From Gnetum montanum (lineage: Eukaryota; Streptophyta; Gnetopsida; Gnetales; Gnetaceae): a stretch of DNA of 64,000 nt. Position numbers and translations under genes: made by a program. Shown one piece after another: positions 1-11,339 of this stretch (positions are counted from its first letter, which is position 1; each line of letters opens with the position of its first letter). The stretch lies in the NCBI GenBank assembly GCA_015680685.1, contig MNCI01015663.1, positions 128,683-192,682 on the forward strand, given 5' to 3'. The notes under the pieces were generated by a model, which saw only the letters and a program-made list of their open reading frames with translations, was not told the DNA's origin and did no database searches.

Positions 1-789
1 CGAGGTCCTTATTGATAAATTCCACACCATCATGATTTTCGTGCCTTTAGAACTAGTTGAATTATCCTGGAACCCTTTAATAATCATCCATATGTCCTTA
101 GTTTACATTGTTTAATTTCAAAAAAATATTAAAAATTCGGTACATTCTCTAAGTGCCCTAACTTTAATGAAAATATATATACATGACCCCCCTATGCTAA
201 TCAACATCATTTGCAACTGTTCACGCAGGGGAAGTTTTTCAAATTCCTCTCTACGACTCACGATTGTGCGTCCCTTGCTTTCATATCCATAACTTGCTCG
301 CTGGTACTCCGATTTTCATTCCATTTGAACCTACTTGAACCCGAAGTATTTAGCTTAGTCGTGGGGGAGGGGGCACACACCAAATAGTGCATAAATTTTT
401 TGAAATTCCTCATCACCCAAAGGACATTATTAAGGGTAATTAGTTATAAAATAAAGAATAAAATGTGTCAAAAAAAATTTCATCCCCTTAGCTATACCAG
501 AAAATTAAATTGAGAAACCACCTAAGCAAAAAGGACTCAACATTATAATCTTTCGAGGACATGTTCTTCCAATAATTAACATCACACGGAAATAAAGTAA
601 ATCTATTAAGGTAAGGAGTAAGGTATAACCTAACTTTGGTAACAGCTTTACTAACAATTGGTCCTGTGTGATTGCAAATGGCCCTGAAACACGGACAACA
701 GGAAGGTCCTGCTCAAGGTGCAATCGAACGATCTCAGAGAGGTGGACGACAAGATCCTACCAAACAACATGTAGAATAGGAGGAATAAT

Positions 790-1181
790 CATTCAGCATT
801 CATCAAGAAGATCCTCCTACCATATGGTCTGGGCAGGCAGAAGCAAGAGATACCCTCTTTGAAAGCGATGCCTGGTACTTAGGGGAAACGTATCAATTTT
901 GGCACAATGGAGAAGAAGGCACAATGGTTAACATTTGTGGTGTGACTATTGACTTCTCTGTTCAAGCCATTTTGGAAGTATTAAACCTTCCGAATACAGG
1001 GCCAAAAGTTGCTCAGAACCAACTGGACACTTCCAGAACTGAGCAACTTAATAAACTGTTGACAGAGAATAAAAGGGTGGCAGAAGAAAAAAAGAAGGCT
1101 GATTGGGATGCCTCTATGGCACAAGCACAAACTTACGTGCATGCCAAGGCACTCAAGGCCTTACAAGAGGAGAAACTCTAG
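790..1181 (+). pseudogene. Retroelement accessory-ORF remnant with a Transposase_32-like motif and coiled-coil end
   Basis: The frame is open from about 790 to the TAG at 1179-1181. It has a block with W-Y-x-G-E-x-Y-x-F, then V-x-I-x-G-V-x-I-x-F-S, then I-x-x-V-L-N-L-P-N. I recognise this as the style of the Pfam 'putative plant transposon protein' domain (Transposase_32), which often occurs in plant gypsy elements; the assignment is from memory. After it comes a charged helical tail (LLTENKRVAEEKKKAD and onward) that looks like a coiled coil. The same W-Y-x-G...LGLPN block appears on the minus strand near 54090-54400 in element C/E2, which supports a shared family. The upstream part is broken, so this is a remnant. 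A short host-like gene is a less likely alternative. Confidence 0.5.
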
Positions 1182-1434
1182 GCCATACTTTGACGCCATC
1201 AAATTCTAAGACCTGGAGCGCAAGAAAAGGAAAAGACACCAATGGAGGAGCCACCGCCACTAGGAACTACATGAGTTCCACCATTTTGTAATCGTAGTAT
1301 TTTTCTGTGTTGTGTCTTCCCACACTATGACATTGTTTCATTTCTTTTTCCATCAATAATCCCATACCTATCCACTGTGTAATCACTGTAACTTGAGGAC
1401 GAATTTTTATTCGGTTGTGGGGGTATGATGGGAC

Positions 1435-1557
1435 GCGATATCGCATGGGCCGCGATATTGCATCCATTGCAATATCGCATCCCCCACGATATTGCGTATG
1501 CGATATCGTGTCTTCCCTTGCGATATCGCATACGCGATATCGCAGTCCATCGCAATG
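1435..1557 (+). repeat. Array of short palindromes GCGATATCGC / GCGATATTGC in the U3
   Basis: Seven near-identical units lie at 1435-1445, 1452-1462, 1468-1479, 1485-1495, 1500-1510, 1520-1530 and 1534-1544, with a decayed eighth at 1548-1557. Four have the perfect palindromic core GATATC (EcoRV-type); the others have GATATTGC or its reverse complement. Units are 14-20 bp apart and almost all are flanked by CG dinucleotides. The array ends 3 bp before a TATA box. The position suggests an enhancer or protein-binding array, which is inference. Confidence 0.85.
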
Positions 1558-1559
1558 TC

Positions 1560-1567
1560 TATAAATA
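1560..1567 (+). promoter_or_regulatory. TATA box of the E1 LTR
   Basis: TATAAATA follows the palindrome array at the normal place for an LTR promoter. The related LTR at 50660-51564 has the same box on the minus strand. Confidence 0.65.
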
Positions 1568-2310
1568 AGAGGCAGCTTTCCCAATTTTAGGCATCTAGTT
1601 TAGTTCCTTAGCGAAGCTCTGCCAGTTTTCCCCTTCCAAAGATAGAATTATTTTCCCGTGTCTGCCCATAGTGTGGTGAATGTAATTGTACGGCATCCTT
1701 TATTCAAGTGTGACGTACTTGGACACACACACGACCAGCAATAAAGATCGAGATTACTTCATCATTGCAACATTCACTTTGCTTATTTATTTATTTAATT
1801 GTTATTTACTACTTTCTTAGTTAATCTCTCTCACCCTTAAACTCCTAGAAACGTGGAATGAGTATGACTTGATTATGAGCATTTAAGTGTGACTACTTGG
1901 TAACCCAGTAGCGTACCTAGGATCTGCACTTGGTAATCCCAGTGGTAGTCATGCACGAAGTCCAAGATGTGTACGGATAATCAAGGAATGGCTGCTCATC
2001 GCACTTAGGCTAGATTAGATTCTCTTACCCTTTCCCTCCTAGCTTAGCGTAGTTAATATTATTTTCCACTGCCTTCAGGAGGAGCATTAGAATTAGGAAC
2101 ACATCATACACCTCACTCTAGACTAAACCATACGTGACAAAGCTAATACTAGTCCAGGTGGGAAGACAACGAACTGTGACCTAAGGTTAACGATCTAGGT
2201 GCCACAACTAGTCCGTTTGCGGAGTTCGACTGGATTGCGTGTGAAAATGCTCGTATTTGTATGGTTGAGTGTAGGGGTATCTTGCCACTCATCACAATCC
2301 ATTACCAACA

Positions 2311-2930
2311 CTTCTAAATCGAAAATTATGAAATCATTCTTAAGCATAATGATCTCCACCATAGATGTAGGAATTTAAACCTTGACATCTTGGAGTATAT
2401 TGAGAGAATCCTCCAAAACATGGTATGTTTCACAACTCATTCTACTTTTGAGAAGCTTGGCATGTCCCATAACATAGGGAAGGGGTTTGTTTACCTAGAG
2501 TTGGATCAACATATGAACCTCTAAATCCATTAGAATTAGCTTGTCCATCTCCTTTCCAAGATTTATTAGTCTTTTTTTTCCTCTCAAGAAACTACTCTAG
2601 TGCATCCTTGTCTTCCTTTACCACCTTGTAACCAATCAAACTACTAGTAACTTGAATGACCTCCCTAAATCCTATGATTTTTCGAGTTTTCAATTCACAT
2701 TAAAACCAAAGTTTGAGGCCATTAAAAAACAATTTGTATTTACTATCCTCATCCATATTTGGGATGTGTATGATGATATTTTGATATTCTTGAATATATT
2801 TAACTAGTTCTCTTGTGTGTCGAATCTCTTTTAGCTTTGCCCATGATTTATTAATTGAAGTTCTTCGATGGAAGTTCTTGATTAAAGATTCTTTAAATTT
2901 TAATAAGGCTCTTGATTTTGGAATCTGAAT
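2311..2930. other. Unassigned AT-rich intergenic sequence
   Basis: No sustained open frame or recognisable domain. The sequence between the E1 LTR and the LINE remnant looks like degraded repeat DNA. Confidence 0.5.
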
Positions 2931-3900
2931 TTTTTAGTGGATATGATATTTCTCTAAAGAATCTATTTGGAATTACATGTAATGCTACCAAATTTAGTAG
3001 CTAATCTTTCATGTAAATTCACCACTTCTTTGTCATTCTACAAGTTACCTAATAATTTGTATGAATCTATTGTTTATGAAATTTTTGGAAGGTATGTTTT
3101 TGTACAAATTCTAGGTTATTTATCTCGTTTCTCAAGTTTTTTTCTTTTTTGAGTCATTTAAATTTGGTTTGGAAAGATCAAAGTTTGAATGTTATTCATG
3201 TAAGTTATCTGTCAAGCTCATTTTTGTTGGTAGAATTTTTTGATTCGGTGATAGTTTCTAAGGCCTTTGGTATTGATATTTTTAATCATTATCATGCTTT
3301 ATTAATTATTCAAAAATGGGCTTCCTCTTTTAATCCAACATCTCCTGAATTTCAAAGTTCCTTATTTTATTGAATTGTTAAATCTTTCATTGATTTTTAA
3401 AAAGTTGAAAAGGATATTATCTCTCGAATTGGGCAATCAAACATTTTGAAACCTTGGCTATAGTTACTGGTTTTTATAGAATTCAATATATGATTGAGGT
3501 AGATCTTGATTTGCTTAAGTGAGAGATTCTTTTGTGTACTAGTGAAATTAATTATGTGCAGAAGGTTGTTTATTACAATCTTCCAAAGTCATGTCACTAT
3601 TTTCATTAAAAGGGTCATCTATTTGATTCATGTCCTTTTATGCTATGAGAAAAGGCTATGCAAGCACATCAATGCCAAGCTACTACAAACATTACTAAGG
3701 TTTATTTTACATATGTTGTAGATTTTGCTAAGGTTTTTTCTATAGATGCTACAAATGTTACACCGATTTCTTTTGTTGATGTTTCAATAGCTAGCCCATC
3801 CTTTTCTTTTACTACTATTCAACAAAATATACCTTTGAGGAAGGTTCTTGTCAAATTAATTTCAAAGAATTCATTAAGGACCAAGGGGAAGTAAATATTT
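2930..3900 (+). mobile_element. Decayed LINE ORF1 (DUF4283-type plus zinc knuckle)
   Basis: Translating the + strand across several frames gives a broken protein like the ORF1 of plant L1-type LINEs. Recognisable pieces are an FNHYHALLIIQKW segment (compare the F-N-x-x-P-W...LQ-x-W motif of DUF4283), a V-D-L-D-L segment, and near 3540-3660 a zinc-knuckle-like stretch, where LPKSCHYFH and GHLFDSCP correspond to C-H-Y-C-x-x-x-G-H-x-x-x-x-C-P with one cysteine lost. Several stops and frame changes break it. Family recognition is from motif spacing, with no database search. Confidence 0.6.
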
Positions 3901-5300
3901 ATTCCCAATGTCTCATAGTTATCTACTCTTAATTTAAATGATTTTCAAATGGTTCTTCATAATTAAAAACATCAAGAAAGTCTCTCTATTAGTGATTACA
4001 TGCTAAATCTTCAAAATTGACAACATTTTCAAGATATTTTAACTCCTAATAATTTGTTTGCACCTATTGGTCAAGATAAGGAGATATATCTTTTGATAAT
4101 GTTGATTCTATTGACAAGGTTGGGGCTTGCTTCCCCTCTACCCAATGGTGATCTTTTTATGGAATGTTCAATTTCGTACCCTAGTGGCAAGGTTTTTTAG
4201 GATTTGTTCTAAGGATGAAAATATGAAAATGTTAGGCCTTTCCATTTTATTGATTTAGAATTTCTCCTCTCTAAAGTACTCCTCTACTTTTGTACTTTGA
4301 ATTTTTATTATATATATATATACACAGGGATTCAACACCCATAGTGGATACTCTTAGTGGATGCATTTTTCAGTCACTATCATCTAGAAGTACATAGTTT
4401 TTTTCCAAATTTGTACTATTAATATTAAAAATAAAAATAAATTATATGGAAATGGAAGTAGAAATCTCCTTGAAGAAATAGGCAAAAAATAAAAAAATAA
4501 ATATAAAAAATTATATTTTAGTCAACCTAATTTTTATGTGATAGGGATCATTATTTGGAATGATGGTAAGGTGTTTGTTTCTTAAATATTAATTGTAGGA
4601 CTTGGGGCTTCAAGCTTAGGGCAGCCATTTGAAAGAGGTTAGGCTTTTGTTTATCCATTAACCCTTCAAGGACTTGACTTTGAGAGTATGGTTTCCTTTG
4701 GTTCTTTTTTATTCAAATTTTTAATATCTTTATATTTTCACCAGAATACCATACTATATAGAGCTTCCCTCCTTTCTATTTTGAAATTGAACCCAAATTC
4801 TTATGTACGTGCATTAAAACCTTCTACATTTGTTAAGTAGAGGTTCCCTCATCATTTTTTAAAATTGAACTTGTATTTATCTTTATGTTTTGCTAAGACC
4901 ATCTACATTTGTTAAGTAGAGTTTCCCTTCATTTTTTTTTTGAAATTGAAATTGAAATTATATTTACATTTACTAAGACCCTCTAAATTTGTTGGGCTAG
5001 TTTCAAAATTCTTTTTACATAACATAATTTAGCCCATGAATCTAGGTCAAGACTATTTATAGCAAATTTAAAATGTCATTATAAGAAACATGACTAAATT
5101 TTTTTATATGAAATAAAATTTTATAATGTTTGAAGACCATATGATCTATTGAATAGATATTACATTTTCATGGAAAGCAAAGACCCATAGGATCTATTGA
5201 ATAGATATTACATTTTCATGGAAGACAAAGATAGACTTTACAAATTGATCTAACACCAACGGGGACATCAAAAATAAATCACACAGGTTTTTTGTTGTAA
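3900..5300. other. AT-rich non-coding stretch with degenerate tandem repeats
   Basis: A short TA run lies at about 4311-4322. Between 4820 and 5000 a block resembling CTACATTTGTTAAGTAGAG recurs three times in decayed form. From about 5133 to 5225 a unit of about 56 bp containing ATCTATTGAATAGATATTAC is duplicated. No coding domain seen. Confidence 0.6.
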
Positions 5301-5410
5301 CATTATAACACTATCTCAAATAAAGTGTTAGCTTTAGGTCATGAGTTTGATTTTGGTGAGCGATGATGAGTTGCACCTATGTTTTGTTTATTTTAGGTTC
5401 CAACACCCTC
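5300..5410 (+). mobile_element. SINE-like tRNA-derived fragment
   Basis: The segment contains TCATGAGTTTGATTTTGGTGAG, close to a degenerate RNA polymerase III B box (GGTTCGANNCC), followed by GATGAGTTGCACCTATGTTT. The same tail style appears in the 98-bp repeats at 6007-6300. Weak evidence on its own; the resemblance between the two sites is what supports it. Confidence 0.35.
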
Positions 5411-6006
5411 AAATGAGTAACTCGATGCATGAATTTGAATTAAGATTATCTTATTATATTTAAAAATGTTTATCTATTTTTAACCATTTCTTGATATAAA
5501 CTACCACAATTATGGGTTCAAACGTATGCAACGCGCGCCACAAATTAAATTTTTACAAAACTAAACCGGATGCCTGGTATGAAACCGGCTTGAATAAGGT
5601 TGACCGTGTTTGCCTAAAATACTTTTTATATAAGTTGTCAAAGATGTATCAAAACTTTCTCCGAATAGTGATGCATGCCGGACGTCATTTGATAAATTTG
5701 TTTTCATGAACTTATGGCGGACATCATCCGCTAGTTTGTGCTACGGAGCTGGGCACCTAACTGATGTCCTTATCACGTTAAGGGTGTCGTCTTTGAACAG
5801 CACATTATGGCACCATCATTGAATCTCAAAGCACTAAGCAAGAAGTCATAGCATCTTTTACGTAAGTCTGAGGTAGCATGCACCTGTAGTGATATAGGAT
5901 AATACAATATAATTATTTAAAACAACACATAATGAATACATTATAATACAATGAGGTATTAGCCTAACACACTATAATACAACGAGGTATTCGCCTAGTG
6001 GTACGG

Positions 6007-6300
6007 GTCTTGGTTGGGTAACCCCTTGTCACAAGTTTGATTTTACTAGATAGCATTGAGTTATAAACTTCTATAAATCTTGAGGTGTACCTATGTTTCA
6101 CTTAGTCTTGGATGGGTAACCCCTTGTCACAAGTTTGATTCTATTAGTTAGCACTGAGTTATAAACTTCTATAAATCTTGAGGTGTACCTATGTTTCACT
6201 TAGTCTTGGTTGGGTAACCCCTTGTCACAAGTTTGATTCTATTAGTTAGCACTGAGTTATAAACTTCTATAAATCTTGAGGTGTACCTATGTTTCACTTA
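6007..6300 (+). repeat. 98-bp tandem repeat, three copies, tRNA/SINE-like unit
   Basis: Three consecutive copies lie at 6007-6104, 6105-6202 and 6203-6300, each starting GTCTTGG(T/A)TGGGTAACC and ending ACCTATGTTTCACTTA. Copies two and three differ at very few positions; copy one has ACTAGATAGCATT where the others have ATTAGTTAGCACT. Just upstream, GCCTAGTGGTACGGG resembles an A box and CACAAGTTTGATT a B box, so the unit is probably a SINE head that was then duplicated in tandem. Confidence 0.8.
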
Positions 6301-6499
6301 TTTCGAGTTCAACCCTACAACACAACACAACAAGATATAGTATAACACAACAAAACAACTACTATTTGCCCTATGCCCTTGCTTTAAAGAAAACGGGTCA
6401 TGTCAAGTTAATAGCCAAAAACCCCAGCAACATACAGCAACAGTAAAGATCTTCATATTCCTCTAACTTTTGAAGCACAGAATCCACAAAGATCTCTTC

Positions 6500-7145
6500 A
6501 CTCCCCTAACCTTCCACCAAAGAAAAACAGCCTTCAAACTACCTACAACAATCCCTAATCTATCTTCCAACTTCAAAAGGAAATGGGTAAAAAAAGAGAA
6601 AATAAGGTTAAAACAATCTCACCGTAAAAATTGAGCAACCTGGGCGAAAACGGCCAGCCTAGTCAGCAGCAATTTTCCAAAGCGAAGCGACAGCAAAGAG
6701 AACACGACGCCACGCTGGGCTCCCATAAGTGTCTCCATAAAAAGACGACGACACTCCAGTCCAGTCCAGTCCAGTCCAGTGCAGTACCGCCTCTGTCTTT
6801 GTTTTTTGCCCTTTCTTTCTTTCTTTCTTTATCCATTCAAATCTGCCAAGGGCCGCTCCCTCTTCAGGCGGCGGGGCCCACCTCATGACAAAGAGAGGAA
6901 AACGAAAGAGAAAAAAAAAAACAAAAACAAGGGCGCCCCACTCGTCGCCCACAAAATTTCCGCGCCTTAAAAAACATTATCCGAGAAAAGACGAGCGGGG
7001 GGTCCGGCATGTGTCGTGCGCTTGTGTTTCTCGCCAATTGCCAGGCGCTTCACGTGCGCCAATTATTAATTTCGCTAAAATCATCATTATATCTCATCCT
7101 GCCTCTTCCTCCGTATAAATACCCCCCACCGCAATAACCACGACC
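6500..7145 (+). promoter_or_regulatory. Promoter region of the NFRKB-like gene
   Basis: Base composition shifts from AT-rich to more GC-rich here. Visible elements are a (CCAGT)5 microsatellite at 6756-6780, a G-box CACGTG at 7051-7056, two CCAAT motifs nearby (about 7035 and 7059) and a TATA box at 7114-7121. Transcription is expected to start near 7145. The host coding sequence begins much later, at 15194, so linking this promoter to that gene assumes one or more introns in the 5' UTR. No other + strand gene lies between. Confidence 0.55.
7114..7121 (+). promoter_or_regulatory. TATA box
   Basis: TATAAATA lies in a C-rich setting, followed by CCCCCCACC, 58 bp downstream of a G-box. It is the best core promoter candidate upstream of the host gene. 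Confidence 0.6.
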
Positions 7146-8480
7146 AAGAAGGCACAGCAGCGCCATTCATTGTAAACCAATCACAGACGGCGACCGCGTT
7201 CTCGTACGACGGAATAACGAGGCGGCGAATAAATTATTAACAAACAAGTTACGAAAAAAGGGCAAAAAAAGAAATTCCAGCCGACTGTGCTCTCTCTCTC
7301 TCTCTCTCTGTGCCAACGCCGACGCTAAACGGCCGCAGTTTCTACTCTTAGTCGTTCGTTGGCTGCCTCTCTCTCTGTCTCTGTCTCTCTCTGTTTGGGT
7401 TCTTTGTGGCTCTCTTTGCTGTCTCTGTTTTTGTAATGTGTGTCGTTTGTGGTTAATGGCGCAGCAGCGGCATCAGAAACGCAGAAGAAGCAGCAGCATC
7501 GGCATCAGAAACGCAGAATAAGCAGCAGCAGCAGCAGAAGCAGAAACCAGTAGCATGATGATGATTTTGAGTGTTGAGCGTTTCTCTTGTTTTTCTTCTT
7601 CTTCTTCTTCTTCTTCCGCCGCGGCTTCATCTTGCCGGAGTGGTGATGCTGAGGGGGTTGTTGTTGTTGTTGTTGTTTCTGGTGTTGGGGCTTCTACCTC
7701 TGGTCGTCGTCGTCGTCACTGTGGCTTCTGCTGAGGACCAGGACGAGGACGATTTTACTTCTTTATATCGACGCGCGCTAGGGTTTCTCGTCTGTGTGCT
7801 GCCGAAATAGTGCTGCCGCTTGTGCTCTCTGCTCCAAATTTGCGCGCGCGACGCTTCGGCTTCCCGTCCCCGTGCCGAGTTCGTGCAAATATGTGCGCCT
7901 CCTCTTCTGCGGCTCTTCGCAAGTCAGTGCTGCTGCTTCCTTTGCTGTGGTTTGTGTCGTTGGTGTACTCGTGTTTGTTTTTGTCTTTTTTACCGCGTGT
8001 CGCTAGACGCTGGAGCTTCCTAGGTTTTCGGAGCTCTTCTTCGGTTCGTTCGTTCGTTCGAGCGTTATGCTTCGCTTGGCTTTGCGAGCTCCCGTGCTGA
8101 GGCGTTTTCCTTGTCCTAATTAGGTTGCTCGTTGTTGTCGGCCGTGTTGCGTGGAGCTTAATTAGGGCGGCTTTGCGTTGTTGAAGGAAAAATTGCAGAG
8201 AGCTCTCCGGAGTACAAGGTTGCGTTGCGTTGGGCTTCGTTAGTAGGGATACGTGTGCATTTTGCTGAGTTTGACGTGTGCAGATTGGATGCTTCGGGTA
8301 TTCTGGTTTTGCCTGTCTCTGAAATCTGTTATTTTTGGCTTCAAAGCCAGCTATTTGCGTTTGAAATTTACTTGCATGGTGCCGTACAAGCACATTAATG
8401 TTATTTTGGACACGGTATTTTCGAACTTTTGAAGGAAGTTCTCCCGTTGCGGCAAAGTTTGGAATGCGAAACATTCGAGC
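7145..8480 (+). other. Probable 5' leader (UTR exon) rich in microsatellites
   Basis: The leader contains (TC)n at 7291-7309, a duplicated GCAGCAGCGGCATCAGAAAC-type block with CAG runs at 7460-7545, a (TTC)n run at 7593-7617 and a (GTT)n run at 7657-7679. Short ORFs occur on both strands, but they are repeat-derived and match no protein I know. Stable GC-rich sequence with simple repeats is typical of the first UTR exon of a plant regulatory gene. I could not fix the donor splice site; a GT at about 8219 (after GAGTACAAG) is one candidate. Confidence 0.45.
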
Positions 8481-9089
8481 GCGTTCGTTATTATGTCTGC
8501 GCGCGGTTTGAGGTCTCCAACCTTTGGGACTAGGCTTTTTATATTTACTAAGCGAAAATTAAAGGAGCTGCTTACGCTAGTTTGAATGTTTGCACAATAG
8601 GATTATAACATTTGGTCTACAAAGATGAGGGCGTATCATATGCCAAACTTCCTTGTGCCAATATCAATGCTGTATTTTACATAAATTTGTTTTCCTCAGT
8701 TAATTTTTTCATTCCAAGTCATCCTTACAGCCCTCTCGTTGAAAGTATAATCATTTGGATACCTGCATGCATGCTGTAGTGTGATTACCATTATGCCGTG
8801 GCCATTACGGTTCTAATTTTTAGTGTGGTACCTGTTTTATGTGAATTATACAAACTTATATATTCTTAATGAGAAATCCTAAATTCAGTTTCCTCCATGC
8901 AAGCCTTTTTTTGTGAATTTTGTTGTTAGGGTTTGTTGAAAAGTTGGTTGAGAATGTCTTCTCACTACGAAAATTTAACAAAGAATATTCAATTATAATT
9001 GATTAAATTATTTGTAGATTTCAGGGATATGAGACTACAACATGTGTGGAATAACCTGTGATTTTCCCATTATAGTAGGTCTGCATGCA

Positions 9090-10250
9090 GGGTTAGTGCT
9101 TAGTCTTTACCTGTAAGGAATTGGCTAAGGAAAATACAGGGTGAAATCCCATAGTGTATGCTGTTTGCAGATGATATTATATTACTTAATACATCTTGAG
9201 TAAATATTCTTTCAAAAATGAAAAAAATGGAAACAACCTTTAGAATCAAAAGGTTTAAAAATCAATAAAAGTAAGACAGAATACAAGAAATATAATTTCA
9301 ACTAGTGATGAAATAAAAGTAACAATTCGATGCTAAAACATTCCTTATTGGAAATAGTTTTATTATCTAGAATTAATGCTTTTTTTCAATGGTGAAATTG
9401 ATACAGATATAAGAAATAGGATTTGGGTAGGATGGTTTAAATGGAAACAAGCTAGTGGTGTTTTATGCAATAAAAAGATCTTAATAAAACTGAAAGGAAA
9501 AATTTAGGGGGGTGTTGGGGATAAAGAAAATTAGGTAAAAAAGTATTGTACCATTCTGCGCATAGAAGTTTGCATTGAACATTCAGTCCAGAACAACGTA
9601 ACTGACTACCCATATTTGAATCTGGTTATGGAATGCAGTTTACATTCAGCAAACCAATCGTGTTTCTGCATCTTTACCAAGGATTTGGTTTTATTGGTCA
9701 GACTACTATTTTATATGATGCTGAATGCTGGGCTGTAAAAAGTGGCAGCATGAACAACAAATTAGTGTGGCAAAATTGCAAATGCTTATATGGATGTTGA
9801 CTGTTACAATACAAAGCAAATTGCATAATATGGATATTAGATGAAGACCTGGTGTGACTTTTATTATATATATAAGGTACAGGAATGACATTTTTTATGC
9901 TTTGGTCAAGTTCAAAGAAGATCAAATAATGAAGGTTTCTAAAAAAGTTGCCACATCGTAGTTCCAAGGAACTTATTGAGAGAGAGATTAAAAAAGACAT
10001 GACATTAGTGGCAAAATTGTAAATGCCTATATGAATGTTGAATGTTACAATATGAAACAAATTGCACAATATAGATATTAGATGAAGACCTGGTGTTGCT
10101 TTTATTATAGATAAGTTACATGAATAGTATTTTGTATGCTTTGGTCATGTTCAAAGAAGATCAAACAATGAAGTTTTCTAAAAGATTGCCACATTGTAGT
10201 TCCAAGGAACTTGTTGAGAGAGTAAAAAAAGACATGGAAAGTAATGGTTA
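9090..10250 (+). mobile_element. LINE reverse-transcriptase remnant in the intron
   Basis: Near 9140-9190 the + strand reads G-E-I-P-W-C-M-L-F-A-D-D-I-I-L-L, the catalytic F-A-D-D box of a non-LTR reverse transcriptase. Farther along come I-R-N-R-I-W-V-G-W (about 9410), [17 protein letters not shown] (about 9450), AECWAVKKWQHEQQISVAKL (about 9725) and FGHVQRR-like pieces, in the order seen in the C-terminal half of plant LINE ORF2. Many stops and frame changes make it inactive. It lies in sense orientation within the host gene's intron. Confidence 0.75.
9768..10250 (+). repeat. Tandem duplication (period about 241 bp) within the LINE remnant
   Basis: The block starting GTGGCAAAATTGCAAATGC at about 9767 recurs from about 10008 as GTGGCAAAATTGTAAATGC. 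Both copies run through AGATGAAGACCTGGTGT, TTCAAAGAAGATCAAA and TCCAAGGAACTT(A/G)TTGAGAGAG. The copies differ by scattered substitutions and small gaps, so the duplication is old. Confidence 0.8.
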
Positions 10251-11206
10251 AACCATGTATGATAACATTTCAGATAGATCAAGCTTTTGGCTCGTAATAT
10301 AGGTGAATGGTGAAATAGAATTAATGAGGTAGACTCTATATTGTTGGGACAAGGCTAGGATGACGATGATGATGGTAGAGGACATGAGACTATGGATTTA
10401 TATAGAATTTGAAGAAAGCCATCTGAGAGCAACTTACAAGAATTTCTGATTATGGTGAAGTTACAAGAAATTTTATGTAATATTTTAAAAATGTTTTAGA
10501 AAGAACATTGTTTATGAACATGTGAAATGATGATTTTGTAAGTAAAAGCAGCAGTACTGTTTTTAAAAGAAATGCAGTAAGTTTTATTCCTTAACCACAA
10601 CTTAAAAACGTTAAGGTTTTGTGCATGCTATACACATTAAGAATAAAGGCACATTATGATTTCATGTACAGTGTAAATATGTGGTCTCTCCTCATACTCT
10701 TCCATAGTCGTTGGTTTCCTATGTTGAGTAGAGTAGAGGTAGTTGCTTTCCATACTCTTCCATTCTCTTCCATAGTCTTTGCTTTCCTATGTACAGTGTA
10801 AAGACTTTGTTTGTGATGTTTAAGAGTCATGAGGGTGTTTATTTCTGTGTTGAAGACTAAAGAAGAAGGTTAAGTTGTGAGCATTTTTAAAACTGATAAG
10901 AGGGGCTGATGAAACTCCGTGTGAGCCCATGCCAGAAGGAGTAGAATCCTTTAATAAAAAAGTATAAAGTAGAATCCTAAACCCTTCTTCTTGTGCTTGC
11001 CAAGAGCATTTGCACTGATTGAAGAAGAGCTTTACCTTCCTTTCATTTGAGTGTGTGTGCAAGTTCTTTTGCTCTGGTTGAAGCTCTCTTAGCTTCAAAG
11101 CCTTCTCTCTCTTTTTTGCGTTCTTGCAAGCATGGCTTTTACATTTGAGGAGTGAATCCCATTTGTGGTTCATCTTGTCTCAAGTTCTTTTATGCATGTT
11201 CTTACT

Positions 11207-11334
11207 TGATTTTTCTCATAAGTTTCACATAATTGGGTTTCTCTCATGTGTCTCAATTCAGTTGCATGTTCTCTTAAGGTTGGAAGGCATCGAAGTGAAG
11301 TGATTTTTCTCATAAGTTTCACATAATTGGGTTT
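11207..11334 (+). repeat. 34-bp direct repeat pair
   Basis: A block starting TGATTTTTCTCATAAG and ending AATTGGGTTT occurs identically at 11207-11240 and 11301-11334, 94 bp apart. No function seen. Confidence 0.8.
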
Positions 11335-11339
11335 GAAGG

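Larger units (their letters stand above)
1..2310 (+). mobile_element. 3' end of a Ty3/gypsy-type LTR retrotransposon (E1), cut by the window edge
   Basis: Read on the + strand, the segment holds the end of an accessory ORF (about 790-1181), a polypurine tract (about 1411-1425, with GTTGTGGGGG) preceded by a CTTGAGGACGAA-type block of the kind seen before the 3' LTR in plant gypsy elements, and an LTR from TGATGGG at 1426 to CCAACA at 2310. Both the accessory ORF and the LTR resemble a second element on the minus strand (50660-57654), so E1 is one member of a family with two copies here. Bases 1-660 show no recognisable coding domain. The family call rests on layout and motif style, not on a reverse transcriptase, which is outside the window or lost. 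Confidence 0.7.
1426..2310 (+). repeat. 3' LTR of element E1 (885 bp)
   Basis: The LTR begins TGATGGGACGCG directly after a G-rich polypurine tract and ends ATTACCAACA. It aligns by eye with 50660-51564 on the other strand, including the start (TGATAGATCATGG) and blocks such as ACTTGGTAACCCAGTAG and the TAGGGGTAT(C/A)TTG-like end. U3 is short: the TATA box is only about 134 bp from the LTR start. Both ends are inferred from this comparison and from the TG...CA rule. Confidence 0.65.

Noticed and set aside
6007-6300. CRISPR-like array
   Set aside because: The units are direct tandem repeats without spacers, in a plant genome.
7571-7810. Leucine/valine-rich + strand frame resembling a signal peptide
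   Set aside because: The hydrophobic run is made by TTC and GTT microsatellites; nothing follows that looks like a domain.
7755-8474. 239-codon minus-strand open frame across the 5' leader
   Set aside because: It is antisense to the GC-rich leader, matches no family I know, and has a composition driven by the repeat-rich sequence. Long chance frames are common in such DNA.
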